A stretch of DNA of 64,000 bases from Rhabditophanes sp. KR3021 (GCA_963281155.1 CAUJLY010000001.1:1922001-1986000), one strand, 5' to 3'. Counted from the first letter of the stretch, positions 35,551 through 47,235 are shown. Notes: a model not told the origin generated them from the letters alone. Numbers and translations are program-made.

Positions 35551-37140
35551 TTTAAAATTATCTTTGTGTAGAATAATTCTAATTAAGTTAATTTTGCAAG
35601 TCACTAAAAGTTAATTCAGTAGATTAGATTGTAACAATTTTAGAATATAGTTTGATTTATTTGTTCTAGTAAATTGAGTTTATATAAACATGGATACACG
35701 GAACTGATCTTTGATTACAAGATTTTATGCACTTATTTTGATTACAGGAAATAAAGTCTATGAAAAAGGATCTTAAATGTAAATTCATGACGATATGCTG
35801 ATAGATAAACTATAAAAATTATTTCTAAATAAAAAAGTGCGCATGCAAGCTTTAATGGAATGTATATGAGTGTAAAACCTCAATGAATCACCAAAATAAT
35901 ATTTAAAAAGAATTAAATTTTGTTAGTTTTCTGTGTTACACAAAATGAGTAGGACTGTTAAATGTTCCTCTATAATTACACCTGTGTACATTTGGGGAAA
36001 TAGTTAATAATGAAGGGAGCAGATTAATTTGTATTTACATTGGACATGTATCGAAATATTGATAATAAAGGGATGCTCAATTTGGAGTTTGAGGTTTGTG
36101 CTGAGTACAATATGTTAATTTAGTAGTAAACAATTGCTGATTCTATTATTGTTAGCTAATAAAAATCAATGCATTTTGTGTGGGTATTATAAATAGTATA
36201 AACAGTGTTTTGTAATTTGAGTTCAATCGAAAGAAGATGAAAAATTGCCATGCTAAGAATGAGTTCGGTAAACTCAATTTGAGTTGAATAATTAGAATTC
36301 ATCATAACCTTTACTTATTCAACAAACAAAGTTTAAGCAAAAGGAAGTAACTGCACGTTGTTAATAAATGTAAGTACTCTTCGTTTTATTTGTAGTTATT
36401 GTGGAGGTGTACAATGATTTTATCAAACTGTGTTTTGTGTACTTTAGAGATTCAACAAAAAGTTCGTTTCTTTTATATTTTATTTTAACATTTTACGATC
36501 ATTGGAAGTTAGTTTTTCGAGTGATCATAGATAGTCTATGCGTTTAATTAGATCAAAAGTAAATGTGTCAAGAAGTTTATTACATACATGTTGATATTTG
36601 AATAAACAATTTTCACAGCATATTAAATTAATTCTTCATATGAATTATCAATACAAATGTGAATAGGTACTTCAATTTCTATATCTTTTTATTGTGCTGA
36701 TCACAAAGTTTAAAACACAAATTTTACTATCGCTTAGCAAATATCTATGCTTTTGCATAAAGTAAAGATAATAAGTTTTTAATCGTGCTCAAGCAATTTC
36801 TATTTTCAAATGCACTAAAGGGCGAAATATTAAGATATATAAGTTCCTAATAACTGACAAAGCTCCAAGAACTCTCAAAATATCTTCAAACAATCATTCT
36901 AAATATTTGAACAACGACGAAACTTCCATCTATATGAGCAACCGATATCATCATCGGCGGATACAATAAAAATTTAATCTTAACATGGTACTTTGAATGA
37001 CTTTAAAAATGTTAAACTTCAAATTTTCAAAGCTTGATTTAATGAATTTTGAAGAGGAAGTGCTTTAAGAAATATTATATGTATTGATAAACAACTACTT
37101 GTTATGATCAAAACATAAACAGTGAGCAGAATATTAGGTA
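35551..37140. other. Intergenic, decayed part of the duplicated block
   Basis: About 1.6 kb of AT-rich sequence upstream of the nuclear receptor. By position in the duplication it should contain the lost helices of receptor B, but nothing legible remains. Confidence 0.4.
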
Positions 37141-37290
37141 TCTTGCTAATGGGTCTTTCCTTTTATAAAAATCCAGTAAATTTAAAATAATACTATAACA
37201 TTTGATACTAGTCCAATAGAAGCCAACATCACTAAGATCAGTTTATAAATATTTTCATCAAACCTAATTTTAAAGAGATGAAACTCATCT
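37141..37290 (-). pseudogene. 7TM receptor B, 5' remnant in duplicate 2
   Basis: Matches the TM1 to first-loop coding region of receptor B (32050-32192), including the stretch equivalent to LTRCLI. The start codon is mutated (CAT to AAT on plus near 37270) and the frame is broken by indels. Confidence 0.65.
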
Positions 37291-37500
37291 TTATTTTACC
37301 ATAAGAAGTCAATAATAACAAATTCGTTTTATCCAAATTAGATGAATGAATTCTTTTATATCAATTAATATTACATATTGCTGCTCGTAAATAAAATGTT
37401 TATAAGATTGTACTATTGAGGAGCTTACTCGAACTAAAATTCATTTCCAAAACATTTATTGCTAATTCACAATTAAGAAAATTTTATTATGAGTAATAAC

Positions 37501-38489
37501 TTAAGCAAAAATATCACCTTGATACCAATATAATTTACTAGTAGAATCATTAAAACCTTTTTCAACATCCACAATTCGTTCTTCAAAATGCCCAGGATCT
37601 GAACTTCTGATAAGTTTCATAAGCATAACTTTGTTTTTACCAAGATAAACTCCTTTCAGTTTAGTTTCACTTGCATTTTCAGTAACACCAATTATTTGAT
37701 TTACTTGCAAAACAGTATCTAAGTCTTTGTAATTTTCTTTTGGAATTTCAACTGCTGACCAATCTAACTCAGGCTTTTCTAATTGACATGCAGTTATTAT
37801 TCTGTTAACATTGCATCTAAAAAAGCCTATTAGCTATTAGTTATTTAATTGCTTACAAAACATCGGTAGAAGAAGCTGTACTTAAGTAATTCCTTATTTT
37901 GTTAAATCTAGAAAATTCACTGTCATCACAATATCTAAACTCCCCAAAAGTATTTCCACCTGGCCCTTTTTCTGCTACCAAAAGAAGCCCATATGTACAT
38001 TTAGAGATGCTTTGACACTAAAGATTAAAAAATAAATGCAATGATTATTATCTGTTACCTTGCATAAAGCGTAGTAAGAACCACTGTTTGTGCAATCAGA
38101 TACTTTTTCAATAATATTAAGACCGTTCAATTTTTGTAGAGCATTGTCAATTTGCATATCAAATGCAGCTTGATTAGGATAATTGGTCAAAATCTTGGTT
38201 TTATCATTTGATACACGGTTAAGAAGATCGTTTAAGAAAATGTAATCTGTTTTGGGTTCATGTGGCTGGGCAACGCCATCTTTGACTTCAGATTCATAGA
38301 AAAATCGCAGAGCATACCAAGCCCACTGCAAAAATTATAAACTAATTAAACCACTCCACTTACACTAGTCTGAACAAAACAAAATTCCTCCCCTCCAATA
38401 GTTTTCCCATAAAATCGTTTATCTTCACCGGCTATTCCAAATGAAGATATGTATTGGGTAATAGCTCTTGCAAATTTATCATGGGACAT
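37501..38489 (-). CDS. Orphan protein of unknown family (289 residues)
   Basis: Four exons (38364-38489, 38059-38325, 37857-38017, 37501-37816) with 38-41 bp introns, all GT-AG, give one continuous frame of 289 residues. No signal peptide (MSHDKFARAITQYISSFGIA), so probably intracellular. Residues about 43-130 are mixed charged/helical (WAWYALRFFYESEVKDG). Four cysteines lie between about residues 108 and 137. The C-terminal third, from VNQIIGVTENASE to LYWYQGDIFA, looks like a compact beta-rich domain. I recognise no family. It is the outer boundary of the tandem duplication; a broken copy of its 3' half lies at 32437-32790. Confidence 0.7.
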
Positions 38490-39424
38490 CTCGAATGTCA
38501 AAAAATATTTAATGAAATATATGGAAGTAGTATGTTGGTATGATATATTTCTGAGATAAAATTAATGTTAGGTGATAGAAAATAGGAAATAGTTATATTC
38601 AACTGTGTGCAAAGTCTAAAATAACCTCTTGTTTTTATCCTTTATAATCTCTTTTTCATGCCTTTTATCAAAAATATCTATTAAAAAAGATGCAATAGTG
38701 TTTATTGCCTGATAAGTCTAATTTTTGTATAAAAGATCATACGCAATTATTCATATGAAATAAAGGTCTGCTTGTATTTCTTGTTTAATAGCAAGTCATT
38801 GCATAAATTTGATTTTAAATCTCGTGACTTGTAATCAATTTATTTGTTGATTATCTAAAACAGCTGACAAACCACATATATTTGATTGAAATAATCATTT
38901 ATAGAATTGCTGATGAACATTATTAAGCAATTGTAGCGTCTCTCTCCGAGAGATACGGGATAGTTGCTTAATAAAACAACTTAATTAAGAAGAATTTTAT
39001 ATTAAACATGAGATAATTACAATTTAAACACTAATGATTAGGTAATATTGATACTTAGCATTGGATCACTAAAAAGATCATTATTTGAAGACTGAAGAGT
39101 TTAAACTTAGGTCAGAAATTAGCAACTGGCCTAATAAATTCAAAGTTAGACTTTTAGTTTAATAGTTCGAGTAAATTTGTTTTTAAGGATAACTTTCGGA
39201 AAGTTTATTTAAAAATGCAAATAATGTTGTAAACTAAGAATTATTTTTAATTACCAATTGTAAAAAACCTTCTTAATAAGTTGGTTTATTTTATTAATTG
39301 TAAAAGACCTTATTGTTGTCTGAATCATTTTATTTTGTCTTGTAAACAACCAACCTTGATTTTTATAATATGTTGAAAACTATTGGAAATAAATTTAAAA
39401 ACAATTTAACCAAATTGTATAAAT
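38490..39424. other. Intergenic with one hairpin
   Basis: No gene seen. Contains the inverted repeat described at 38922-38972; otherwise AT-rich. Confidence 0.55.
38922..38972. repeat. 51-bp near-perfect inverted repeat
   Basis: Two 25-nt arms around a one-base centre. The outer nine bases (ATTAAGCAA/TTGCTTAAT) and the inner six (TCTCTC/GAGAGA) pair perfectly, with a few mismatches between. It is GC-richer than its surroundings. Could be a cruciform/operator element or the tip of a small mobile-element remnant. Confidence 0.6.
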
Positions 39425-39721
39425 TCATTTTTTCCCCTTTTGAATAACTGGTTCAAAAGAAAGTCCACCTTGTTTGCCAAATTGGATAAATGTGTTCTTT
39501 CTTTTTTGCACGAAACTCCACTTCTTCAAATGAATCGAATTTGGTGAAAATCCTCCTCGTTCTTTAATTGATGAACCTCTGACAGGTAAATCCTCAAAAA
39601 CTGATTGTTGTTCAAACGCATTATCATTTAGCAAAATAATTTCGATCTCAATCTCCGCAGCCAAATATGCCAAAATCAGGAGAGCAACTATAATAGTCGC
39701 CGTCTTATTTTCAATCACCAT
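39425..39721 (-). CDS. Small secreted protein, candidate neuropeptide precursor
   Basis: Single-exon frame of 98 residues from the ATG at 39721. A hydrophobic N-terminal segment (ATIIVALLILAYLAAEIEIE) can serve as signal peptide. The C-terminal third is full of basic cleavage sites: KK WSFVQ KR KNTFIQFG K. A Gly followed by Lys after TFIQF is the arrangement that yields a C-terminal amide in nematode neuropeptides, here ending QF-amide rather than RF-amide. Only one candidate peptide is present and no known nlp/flp family is matched, so this is tentative. Confidence 0.5.
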   Translation of the reverse strand: MVIENKTATIIVALLILAYLAAEIEIEIILLNDNAFEQQSVFEDLPVRGSSIKERGGFSPNSIHLKKWSFVQKRKNTFIQFGKQGGLSFEPVIQKGKK

Positions 39722-40083
39722 GCAAATAAGTAGATTTCAAGAGCAAGCTCAGAAGAATAACATACCTTCCATATAAATCCTAGTCTTATTTATAGCCATC
39801 AAATCCTCTAATTATTTATTTGTTTGTAACCAACATCCACCCTCTCAATTATACATCACCTTAAAATGTAACGGATATTAAAGTTAGTTTTACATTAGCC
39901 GAATTAACTGGATGACAGTATTTAGATTTAGCTACTAAGCCGATTTTTAGAGTACTTCTTGTGTTGAAAGAGGCAAATCTTGACTTTTTATGAATATATT
40001 TTTCAATAGAAGTAAAATAGTTATAAAAAACTTTATTAAAAATCATATCATAAAAAAGGTAAATTATGTTTGTCTTGTATGTC
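39722..40083. other. Intergenic, nothing recognised
   Basis: AT-rich spacer. A 92-codon minus-strand frame overlapping it (39861-40139) is a shadow of the MARVEL-like gene. Confidence 0.5.
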
Positions 40084-40579
40084 TTAAAGGTTACTATTGA
40101 CAATGGAATATCTTCCCCCAACCAAAAACAACAAAACAATCAACGAAGCAATGGTAGTTGCGGTAAATGAGACTGTTAACAAAATCAAACTATTTTTCCA
40201 GTTGGTGTTTCCTTCATTTGCTAGTTGTATTACAGCTAAAACAAGGGCAATTATGTTGAGGAGAAAAAGAATCCAGTAGTAGAAGTGATTGACGTAAACG
40301 ATGTTAAAGAAGTTTCCAGAGATAGCACGAAGGGACCAACCAAGCAAAAATCCAGCTGTTAAAATGAAGAGAATGGCAGTTTTGGGATGGTAGGCGATTT
40401 TTTCAGCATTTGAAACATAAACGAAGATAATCACACAAGCAGCAATCTAAAACCATTGTTATCGTTTTTCGCATTAATTTACTTACCAATGAAACAGTCT
40501 TAATTACCCACAATGGCACAGTTGCCAAGACGGAATTTCCTGAAGTCGTAGTTCTAGTAGTAGTAACTTGAATAGCCAT
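40084..40579 (-). CDS. Four-transmembrane MARVEL-like protein
   Basis: Two exons, 40487-40579 and 40084-40446, with a 40 bp phase-0 intron, 151 residues. After a Thr-rich cytosolic start (MAIQVTTTRTTTSG) come four hydrophobic helices: VPLWVIKTVSLIAACVIIFV, TAILFILTAGFLLGWSL, YYWILFLLNIIALVLAVIQL and LLTVSFTATTIASLIVLLFL. The tail is short. The spacing fits MARVEL-domain proteins of membrane apposition and vesicle traffic, but the match rests on topology only. An ordinary orphan tetraspanner is the alternative. Confidence 0.65.
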
Positions 40580-41226
40580 ATTTTCTATTAAAATATCTAA
40601 AACAAAAAGTAACTTTTAAAGACGTAAAACACGCAACGATATTGATATAAATAACCATTTTTGTGTGGGTGTAAAATGTTATAAACAAAATCAATTGTTT
40701 AGTTCAAAAGTATAGATGGCAGCTAGGCAGCTGTTTCAAATCAGTATTATGATGAGTCAGTTGTATTAATGGATTGTATGAGGCATACATATCTTTAAAC
40801 ACAAATGTTGTTATACCTAATTAAAAATGTAAAGAAAAATAAAGATCTTTGGTTGCTAAATATGGAGTTGTCAAGCAATATTTATAGCAATACTAGTTGA
40901 AATATGCGACACGAATTAGACATCGTCGTCCTTTGTTTACCACAAGAGTATACATTATTTTTACACTTTAAAATTGGTATGTCACACGGGTAAATTCATT
41001 TTATCAATGAAAATAAATGTTAAAAGAATATAGATAGCACCATCGCCTACTTTTCATATTATTAATAATGCTTCAGCCTATGTTTTTCACCAAAAATAAG
41101 TACTAGTAAATGCCTTAATACTTGTTTTCGTGCTCTTTTAACTTGCTAATAAATATAAATAAAAACGTCCTTTAATAAACTTTATTTCATCTAATTAAAA
41201 ACGATATCTCTGTAAACATCATATGT
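40580..41226. other. Intergenic, nothing recognised
   Basis: AT-rich spacer between the MARVEL-like gene start and the end of the NDUFV3-like gene. Confidence 0.55.
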
Positions 41227-41562
41227 TTAAGCATTAGTTTTTGGAAGAACATCAGGCTTTTTGTTTGTAGGTTGTTGGACTCTGAATGATGCCATGTCAA
41301 CCTATAAGTAACAATAATAACAATAAAATATTAATGCACTTACGTCTTTGTCATAAAAAGACCATTTGTTAAAATTAAGATATTCAATACATTTATAATC
41401 CTTGAAATCTTGTTGGTGTCCTTTGCCGATTGCCTTGAATTTGTTAGCATGCTCGATCCCAGTAGTAGTTGCTGGAGCGGCACTGAATTTAGTTGTGCCT
41501 GTTGAAGCAGCTCTGACTCCAAAATTAATAGATGGCAAAATGGTAGATTTAAGAGACAACAT
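41227..41562 (-). CDS. NDUFV3: NDUFV3-like accessory subunit of mitochondrial complex I
   Basis: Small accessory subunit at the NADH-oxidising tip of complex I. Two exons, 41344-41562 and 41227-41301, with a 42 bp intron, 97 residues. The N-terminus is a typical mitochondrial presequence: basic, Ser/Thr/Ala-rich and without acids (MLSLKSTILPSINFGVRAAS). The conserved C-terminal element spans the intron: YLNFNKWSFYDKDVD then MASFRVQQPTNKK, comparable with human YTFLDLNLDLSKFRMPQPS. Exon 2 is only 25 codons and would be lost in a single-exon reading. Identification rests on this short element plus the presequence. Confidence 0.6.
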
Positions 41563-41563
41563 C

Positions 41564-41577
41564 CTAGAAAAGAATCA
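41564..41577 (-). promoter_or_regulatory. Probable trans-splice acceptor before the NDUFV3-like gene
   Basis: On minus, TTGATTCTTTTCTAG ends one base before the ATG at 41562, with no upstream coding exon. This fits a spliced-leader acceptor and would give an almost leaderless message. Confidence 0.5.
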
Positions 41578-44176
41578 ACTTAATTTTGTATAAATATAAA
41601 TTAAAATTAAATCATATTTCCGAATAAACGCTTCTCCAATCTTCAACCAGCATCATTCGTGTCAAAATAATATTTTCAAATTGAATTCAAAATAAAGCAT
41701 TAGCTGCTAATCAAAAATAATACATCCAAAAAATAATCTCCCAGGGAATAAGATAAAGTCTATTAAATTTATGTATAACCAAACAATTTTAAAAAGACAT
41801 AAATGAAGAAAGAACTTGCCCACCATAATTGTTCAAAGTGCGTCATTGGACTTAGCTTAAATATGCTATTGGGACAAACTCATACACTTGTTCACACATT
41901 ACAAAATAGAATTTCACAGCCCTACGCACGTACCTTCAAATTTACAATCATATTTCAGCCTGCTATCGTATTTTGACCTTTTAAAATATAAATATATCTG
42001 TTTCCTAACAAAAGGCAATTTCTTTTGTTTTTAAGTAAAGCCATGCACGTGATATAGTTCTAGTACCTAAAAGTCTTCCTTTTTGCATAGCCTGTAAATT
42101 GAGTAAATGAATTGTGATTGTTTGTTCTTTCCTCTCTTTTTCAGCTTATTATCGCTAATAAATATTTTTGATGTACATATTTACAGTCCAACTGATGACA
42201 AAGCAAGGCCCCCCACTAAAACAAAAATCCAAACCCTTTACAGATAATTCATTTCAAGAATCAACTATTTCCCCCTTACTCCACACCATTAATTAAGTTT
42301 TATCTTATCAAACAAACAAAAGCCATCCAACACTTAATTAATTACTACATTTTTGTTTAAGAGACCCCATGTCATGCTACTTTTACTATTATACCCCTTT
42401 GTATAAAAACTACATAAATGATACTCAATAAGTATCTTGTATTTTTATTATCATCTCCATTACCACATACACACACTCTACGCACTTCATCAAATTTCTC
42501 TAATGGGGCTATGATAGGTGCAAGATGCACAAAAAATCATCTCATTATAATTAATATATTTGATTGTTACGAACATAACATTGTTCGAAAAGTCACAGAT
42601 AACGCTATTCTTTCTTTTTATGGCCAAATTAATATTATGTAATCTTGTTAAAATGTATACTTATATGATATCACAACACAGATAGTGGAGTGATAAAATG
42701 ATTTATATTTAATAATCTAATTTTCACCCTTTAACTTGCTTAAAATTCATTGCTCACTCACAATCTTATTTGCCTTTCATCATATTTTTTGTTCTAACAA
42801 ATAAATATCATATTTTTTATGAGGCATTAATATATTTTTGTGTAGACAGACTTTTGATGTAAGCCGACAAAAAATATTTACATTATATTAGATAAAAAGA
42901 GAACTCATTATTTTGGTTCTGAATTTAAATTGCGTTTTTTATAACAAAGGGCAGAGTAGACAGTCTGAAAATAATATAAGTTTAGCACCTGCTATAAACA
43001 GAATATGTCACATCTTCTTCTATTTTCGGTTCAGTTCCTTTTTGATTTTTTTGATTTGCACTTTTAGACACATTTTTTTGGTAACAGCCATTCCTTTAAT
43101 GAATGTAGTTTTTTCATTATTTCCCTCACAAACATGCATACTTTAATTAATATTCCTAATAATTTATTTCCCTACAACTTAATTTTATTTGTAGAACTTT
43201 TGATATAAAACTAATTTGTTTCCTTAATGCTATTAACTTACCACATAAATCTCCTGCAAAGTACATACCCCTAGAAAAAATGTTCTGATAATTCTTAATA
43301 ATCAAAAAAGCAAATTAACATTAGATGCGATTTAACTAAAGAACCTATATAATATCATTTTATATAACTCTGCCCTCTACCCCATACTACCTCCTTCTTT
43401 CATTGTTTAAAGCTTTAGGAAAACAAGAACAAAAAATTGTTCTGCTTATAACGCACTTACATCGATAAAATGTTGCTACTTTAATTGATGGCAATGTACA
43501 CAATCTTTTTTTGCTAATCCACTCTCCATCAATTATAACCACCAAAAAATGTGTTAACATCTTCAATATACATCATGACTACTCATCGGTATATTTCTAG
43601 CTTCTACTCATGATCAAAAACATAAAAATTGCCTGATCTTATCTTTACCATTTCCACAACTCTTTACACTTCTGTTTGACAAGCATTTTGCCAAACTACT
43701 ACATCATCTAAATACTCAACATCATCACATGTCCCTGACAATTTTAAAAATGATCTGTCAAGTTAGAATAAAGTTTATTTAAGTATCAAAAAGAGTCTGT
43801 AGCACCTACTTTTTTTATTTGTATTTTTGTCGACATTGTATAAACTATCTCACGCCAAAACATCCATTTACTTGTTGTTTTGACATGATATCTTGTAAGT
43901 GCTACATAATATTATCTATGTCCCAATCACTACAAAATAAAAAAGGTATTCAGATAGATTAAACGATACTCTATATTTTTATACATAGCGCCAAATGTTC
44001 TGACAATTAAAAGCTGCCTTTCACTTTTGTTTTTACTTGACGCCATATAAATTAGAGAGATGGGATTAGATGACCCACATCATATCTCACTATCTCACTT
44101 GCTAACCACGTTTTCCCAAAACGATAAGGAGGATTTAAACGATATGCTTTGCTGTTTCAGGGTGGGATCATCTAAG
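41578..44176. other. Long intergenic region, nothing recognised
   Basis: About 2.6 kb of AT-rich sequence. Short open frames at 42418 and 42913 have no signal, motif or splice support. A pyrimidine-rich TTCAG at about 42125-42144 and another ending at 44160 (GCTGTTTCAG, 16 bases before the TTD14-like ATG) are splice-acceptor-like; the latter is probably the 5' splice site of the next gene. Confidence 0.5.
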
Positions 44177-47100
44177 ATGGCTTTCGATTCAAAAGCTGCT
44201 GACTCCAGTTCCAGCACAGATATTGCTATTGAAAAGATGGAGATGCTTGAGCAGCAGATGGCTAAAAATAGAGTTTACAAGTGTGTGATTTCTGGAGGGC
44301 CGTCTGGTGGGAAGAGTACGTCTATGGTAAGTTTAACTTTTATTTTTGTTAATTTCATTTTTTTAGGAGAGAATCGAATCATTTTTTCAATCAATCGGTT
44401 GGGCTGTTTTGAAAGTAAGATACTACTCAAATTCATAAATACGCAATAAGTTCAAAAATGTTATTATTAGGAGCACGCACAAATTTAGAAAGCAATCCAA
44501 TTAGACGATTGACACAATCTTTCAAGTTTAGCGACTTTACTCTCCTTCATATACATTATTTCGTTTATGGACTAGACGAAACTACGTTGGCTAATGACTT
44601 GGGCATCTTACAAATAACGGAGTACTCTATTCCTAGAGCTCCATTCATATGCAATTCGTCAAGATAAACGGCGACAACTTTTTCGCCCTTAGCCAAATAG
44701 CTTTACATTTTACTTCTTTGGTATCTAAGGTAATTCGTGCTTGGTAATTTACTTCTGTTATGTACCGGTGACTGCTTACTCTATCTTGCATATCCATATC
44801 AGAACGAATACCGGTATGCAAAATATGACTCAGGAAGACTTCGCATGGAAGGCCTTATAATTAACATCTCCCCTAATATCCAAAAGAACACATGTAGAGT
44901 GATCACCTTCTTTACTGAATAAGGAGTCGTAGCAACTTTTAACTTCTACATTAAATTTTCCCATAACTCCTCAATTTCGAAAGTAAGATTCTTTTTGTAA
45001 ATGTTTCCACTTAACTTTTTCAACTTATAAACTAACATGATCACTATGTTTTCATAATCTAGTGTTGTTGCGTAGGTGGCAAACGGTCCGATAGTTTCTA
45101 AACCCGCAAATAAAAGTAACGGCAACACTGCGATTTTATGGTTTAATTTAGATCTACTGAACAGTTGTTTCACAATCGCATGATTATAGTAATACAATCG
45201 TTGACATCATCTTTGGGTAATTCAGCACTCTGAGCTACGAAAGAAAGAACTCGGTATCTTCCTAGCTTATTTTCATCCTCTTCGACTAGTGGTTTAGCAC
45301 TGACCTCTTTGATCAACATAAATGATCCATACAAATAAATCAATTTTGTGTCGACATCAAATTTAAGTTTTTTATCCTGAGTATACTTCAAAATGAGGCC
45401 CATATCACGGCGAGTACAATCTCCCATATATTTTTGAATATCTTACTGCCGACTCTATCCCTTCTAAAATATGACATGGTGTTCTTTTCTTCACCCAACA
45501 CTGATTCACACTAATCATATGCAAGTGGTCCAAGCTTTGTAATAGAATTTAAAAAATAGCCATGACATTGATTTGAAAACATTTTTTCTTTAGTTACCCT
45601 ACAAGAATCCGAAAATTCATGGTACTCCTATAGTGTATTGTTGTACTTTTGTAAGGTTCTCTCTTGCTTCACCAGTTGGCAGTTGATTAGTGTTTGTTAT
45701 CGTAACACAATTGATTCACCTAAAATATTTGAATATTGTTGAAGTTATTTGGTTGTAGACAACCTTCAATTTATTGATGATTGCTTAAGAGTTCTTTTCG
45801 CTGCCCTGGCGTTTTGTTCAGTTTGGTAATCTTTTTAGGTGCTTGGTGTGATTCTTTTCTATTTTTTGTTTCATTAGTGGCTAGTTTTACCTGATTTCTA
45901 TTTAATAAGTGGATGGTGGAACGAATAGCTGGCGTGAGCACAAAGTAAGATTGGTTTGTAATGGCTAGTTCCCCTATTTATAGACGAGGGTGTTGACACA
46001 GTATCATAATTAATGTAATGCCATACTTTATGACGAAACAATTAAAAAAAAATCAAATTATGATTTAATTAAACTTATACAAAAATATACATAAAATTTG
46101 GCTTTCAACACTAACACAAATTATTGGTAGGTCCCAGAAGCTGCCACTACTCTAATGAAGGGAGGCATCAAATTCGGCTCTTTAACTGAAGAAGAACAAC
46201 TAATTTTCCAGGAAGAACTAATGAGAACGATGATGTGTCTCGAAAACACTTACTTTAGACTTGCTGATTCCTTCGTCGAAAGAAGTAATGTGTTGGTAAT
46301 TTGCGATCGCGGTGCTATGGACCCATCCGCTTACATGGATAAAGATGGCTGGGAGGAACTTTGTAAAAGACTCGGTCTGGATACATTCCACCTCCGCGAA
46401 ACCAGATACAATCAAGTTGTCCATATGGTTACAGCTGCAGATGGAGCCGAGAAGTTTTACACTGTCATGAATAACAATGCCCGTTCCGAGGGAATTGCTG
46501 AAGCTCTAGCTCAAGAAAAACTGACCAGAAAAGCTTGGGTTGGTCATCCGTACCTTGATATTATTGACAACTTCGAATGCAAAACATTTGAAGACAAAGT
46601 CCTGAAAGTAATACAAGTTATTTGCGATCGAGTTGGAGTTAAATATGGTGATCGTTTGGCCAAAAATACTCAGTACGTTTTTATTATTAATCTCCTTCTC
46701 CTCAACTTGATCATTTAGAAAAAGAAAATGGCTTGTGGATGAAATTGATGAAAGCCAATTTACTCAATATTTGTCATTCGATGTTTGTCATGATTACTTG
46801 GTAACACACAATCCTGGACTCGATGTTGAGGTTAGACTTCGGAAAAGAGGGGTCGGAAACAAGGCCACTTATACTTTAACAAAGTGCGAAATCATCCACG
46901 GTGAGAAAATCGAAACCAAGTGGAAATTGAACCTTCGAGACTACGAATCAATGCTCCAATTGAAGGACAAAGCACGCTGTACGTTGTTCAAGACAAGACG
47001 TTGCTTCAACTACGGCAACAACTACTTCCACATTGACAAATACGTCGATCCACTTCCCGTTGCCTGTTGTGGAGGAGCTCTAATGATCTTAGAAACATAC

Positions 47101-47235
47101 ACTACCATTCCTGCCTTGAACCCTCTTCCGAGCCTTCCTTCTTTCATGAAAATCCGAAAAGAAATAACCGGAGACAAGATTTATTCGATGTTTAGATTTT
47201 CACGTCTTGATGCTGTCAAGTTGCCACCAGCATAA
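44177..47235 (+). CDS. TTD14-like protein: P-loop NTPase plus CYTH domain
   Basis: Relative of Drosophila TTD14, a GTP- and phosphoinositide-binding protein needed for TRP channel traffic. Four exons (44177-44326, 44367-44414, 46131-46672, 46719-47235), 418 residues. P-loop CVISGGPSGGKST, then VPEAATTLMKGGIKF, ICDRGAMDPSAY, NARSEGIAEA and AWVGHPYLDIIDN cover the NTPase half. The CYTH half has EVRLRKRGVG, TKCEIIHGEKIE, FKTRRCFNYGNNYFHID and LMILETYTTI. The start is set at 44177 because GCTGTTTCAG ends at 44160. An open frame runs back to an ATG at 44060, which would add 39 residues, but it crosses that acceptor-like site. Intron 2 is 1,716 bp, far longer than the ~40-50 bp norm here. Confidence 0.92.
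44565..45427 (-). pseudogene. Decayed coding sequence inside the large TTD14-like intron, possible transposase remnant
   Basis: On the strand opposite the host gene, several protein-like stretches appear in broken order: KFDVDTKLIYLYGSF and DENKLGRYRVLSF near 45200-45400, IAVLPLLLFAGLETIGPFAT near 45100, and a 44-residue stretch with KGEKVVAVYLDELHMNGAL near 44640. The VYLDELHM element recalls the first acidic motif of P-element/THAP-type transposases, but this is only a resemblance. Multiple stops and frameshifts separate the pieces. An ordinary retro- or DNA-transposon relic would explain the intron's size. Confidence 0.3.

Larger units (their letters stand above)
29566..37876. repeat. Tandem segmental duplication (MMACHC / 7TM-A / NHR / 7TM-B / orphan)
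   Basis: Unit 1 (about 29566-32790) and unit 2 (32791-37876) contain the same genes in the same order on the minus strand, with matching intergenic DNA (for example 31113-31542 against 33836-34209). Unit 1 has lost about 1.9 kb between the middle of the NHR and receptor B. Unit 2 starts inside MMACHC exon 2 and ends inside orphan exon 3, so the junction at 32790/32791 joins orphan sequence to MMACHC sequence. Genes outside the unit ends, MMACHC copy 2 and the orphan gene, stay whole. Confidence 0.8.

Noticed and set aside
38922..38972. microRNA precursor
   Set aside because: The loop is essentially one base and the arms are palindromic; no typical pre-miRNA loop.
39861..40139. 92-codon minus-strand frame
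   Set aside because: Overlaps the MARVEL-like gene in another frame and lacks a start context or motif.
42418..43146. Two frames of 74 and 77 codons in the long spacer before the TTD14-like gene
   Set aside because: Composition follows local AT content and no domain or signal is present.
44060..44176. Longer N-terminus for the TTD14-like protein from the ATG at 44060
   Set aside because: The stretch crosses a strong acceptor-like GCTGTTTCAG ending at 44160; the ATG at 44177 is preferred, though the longer form cannot be excluded.
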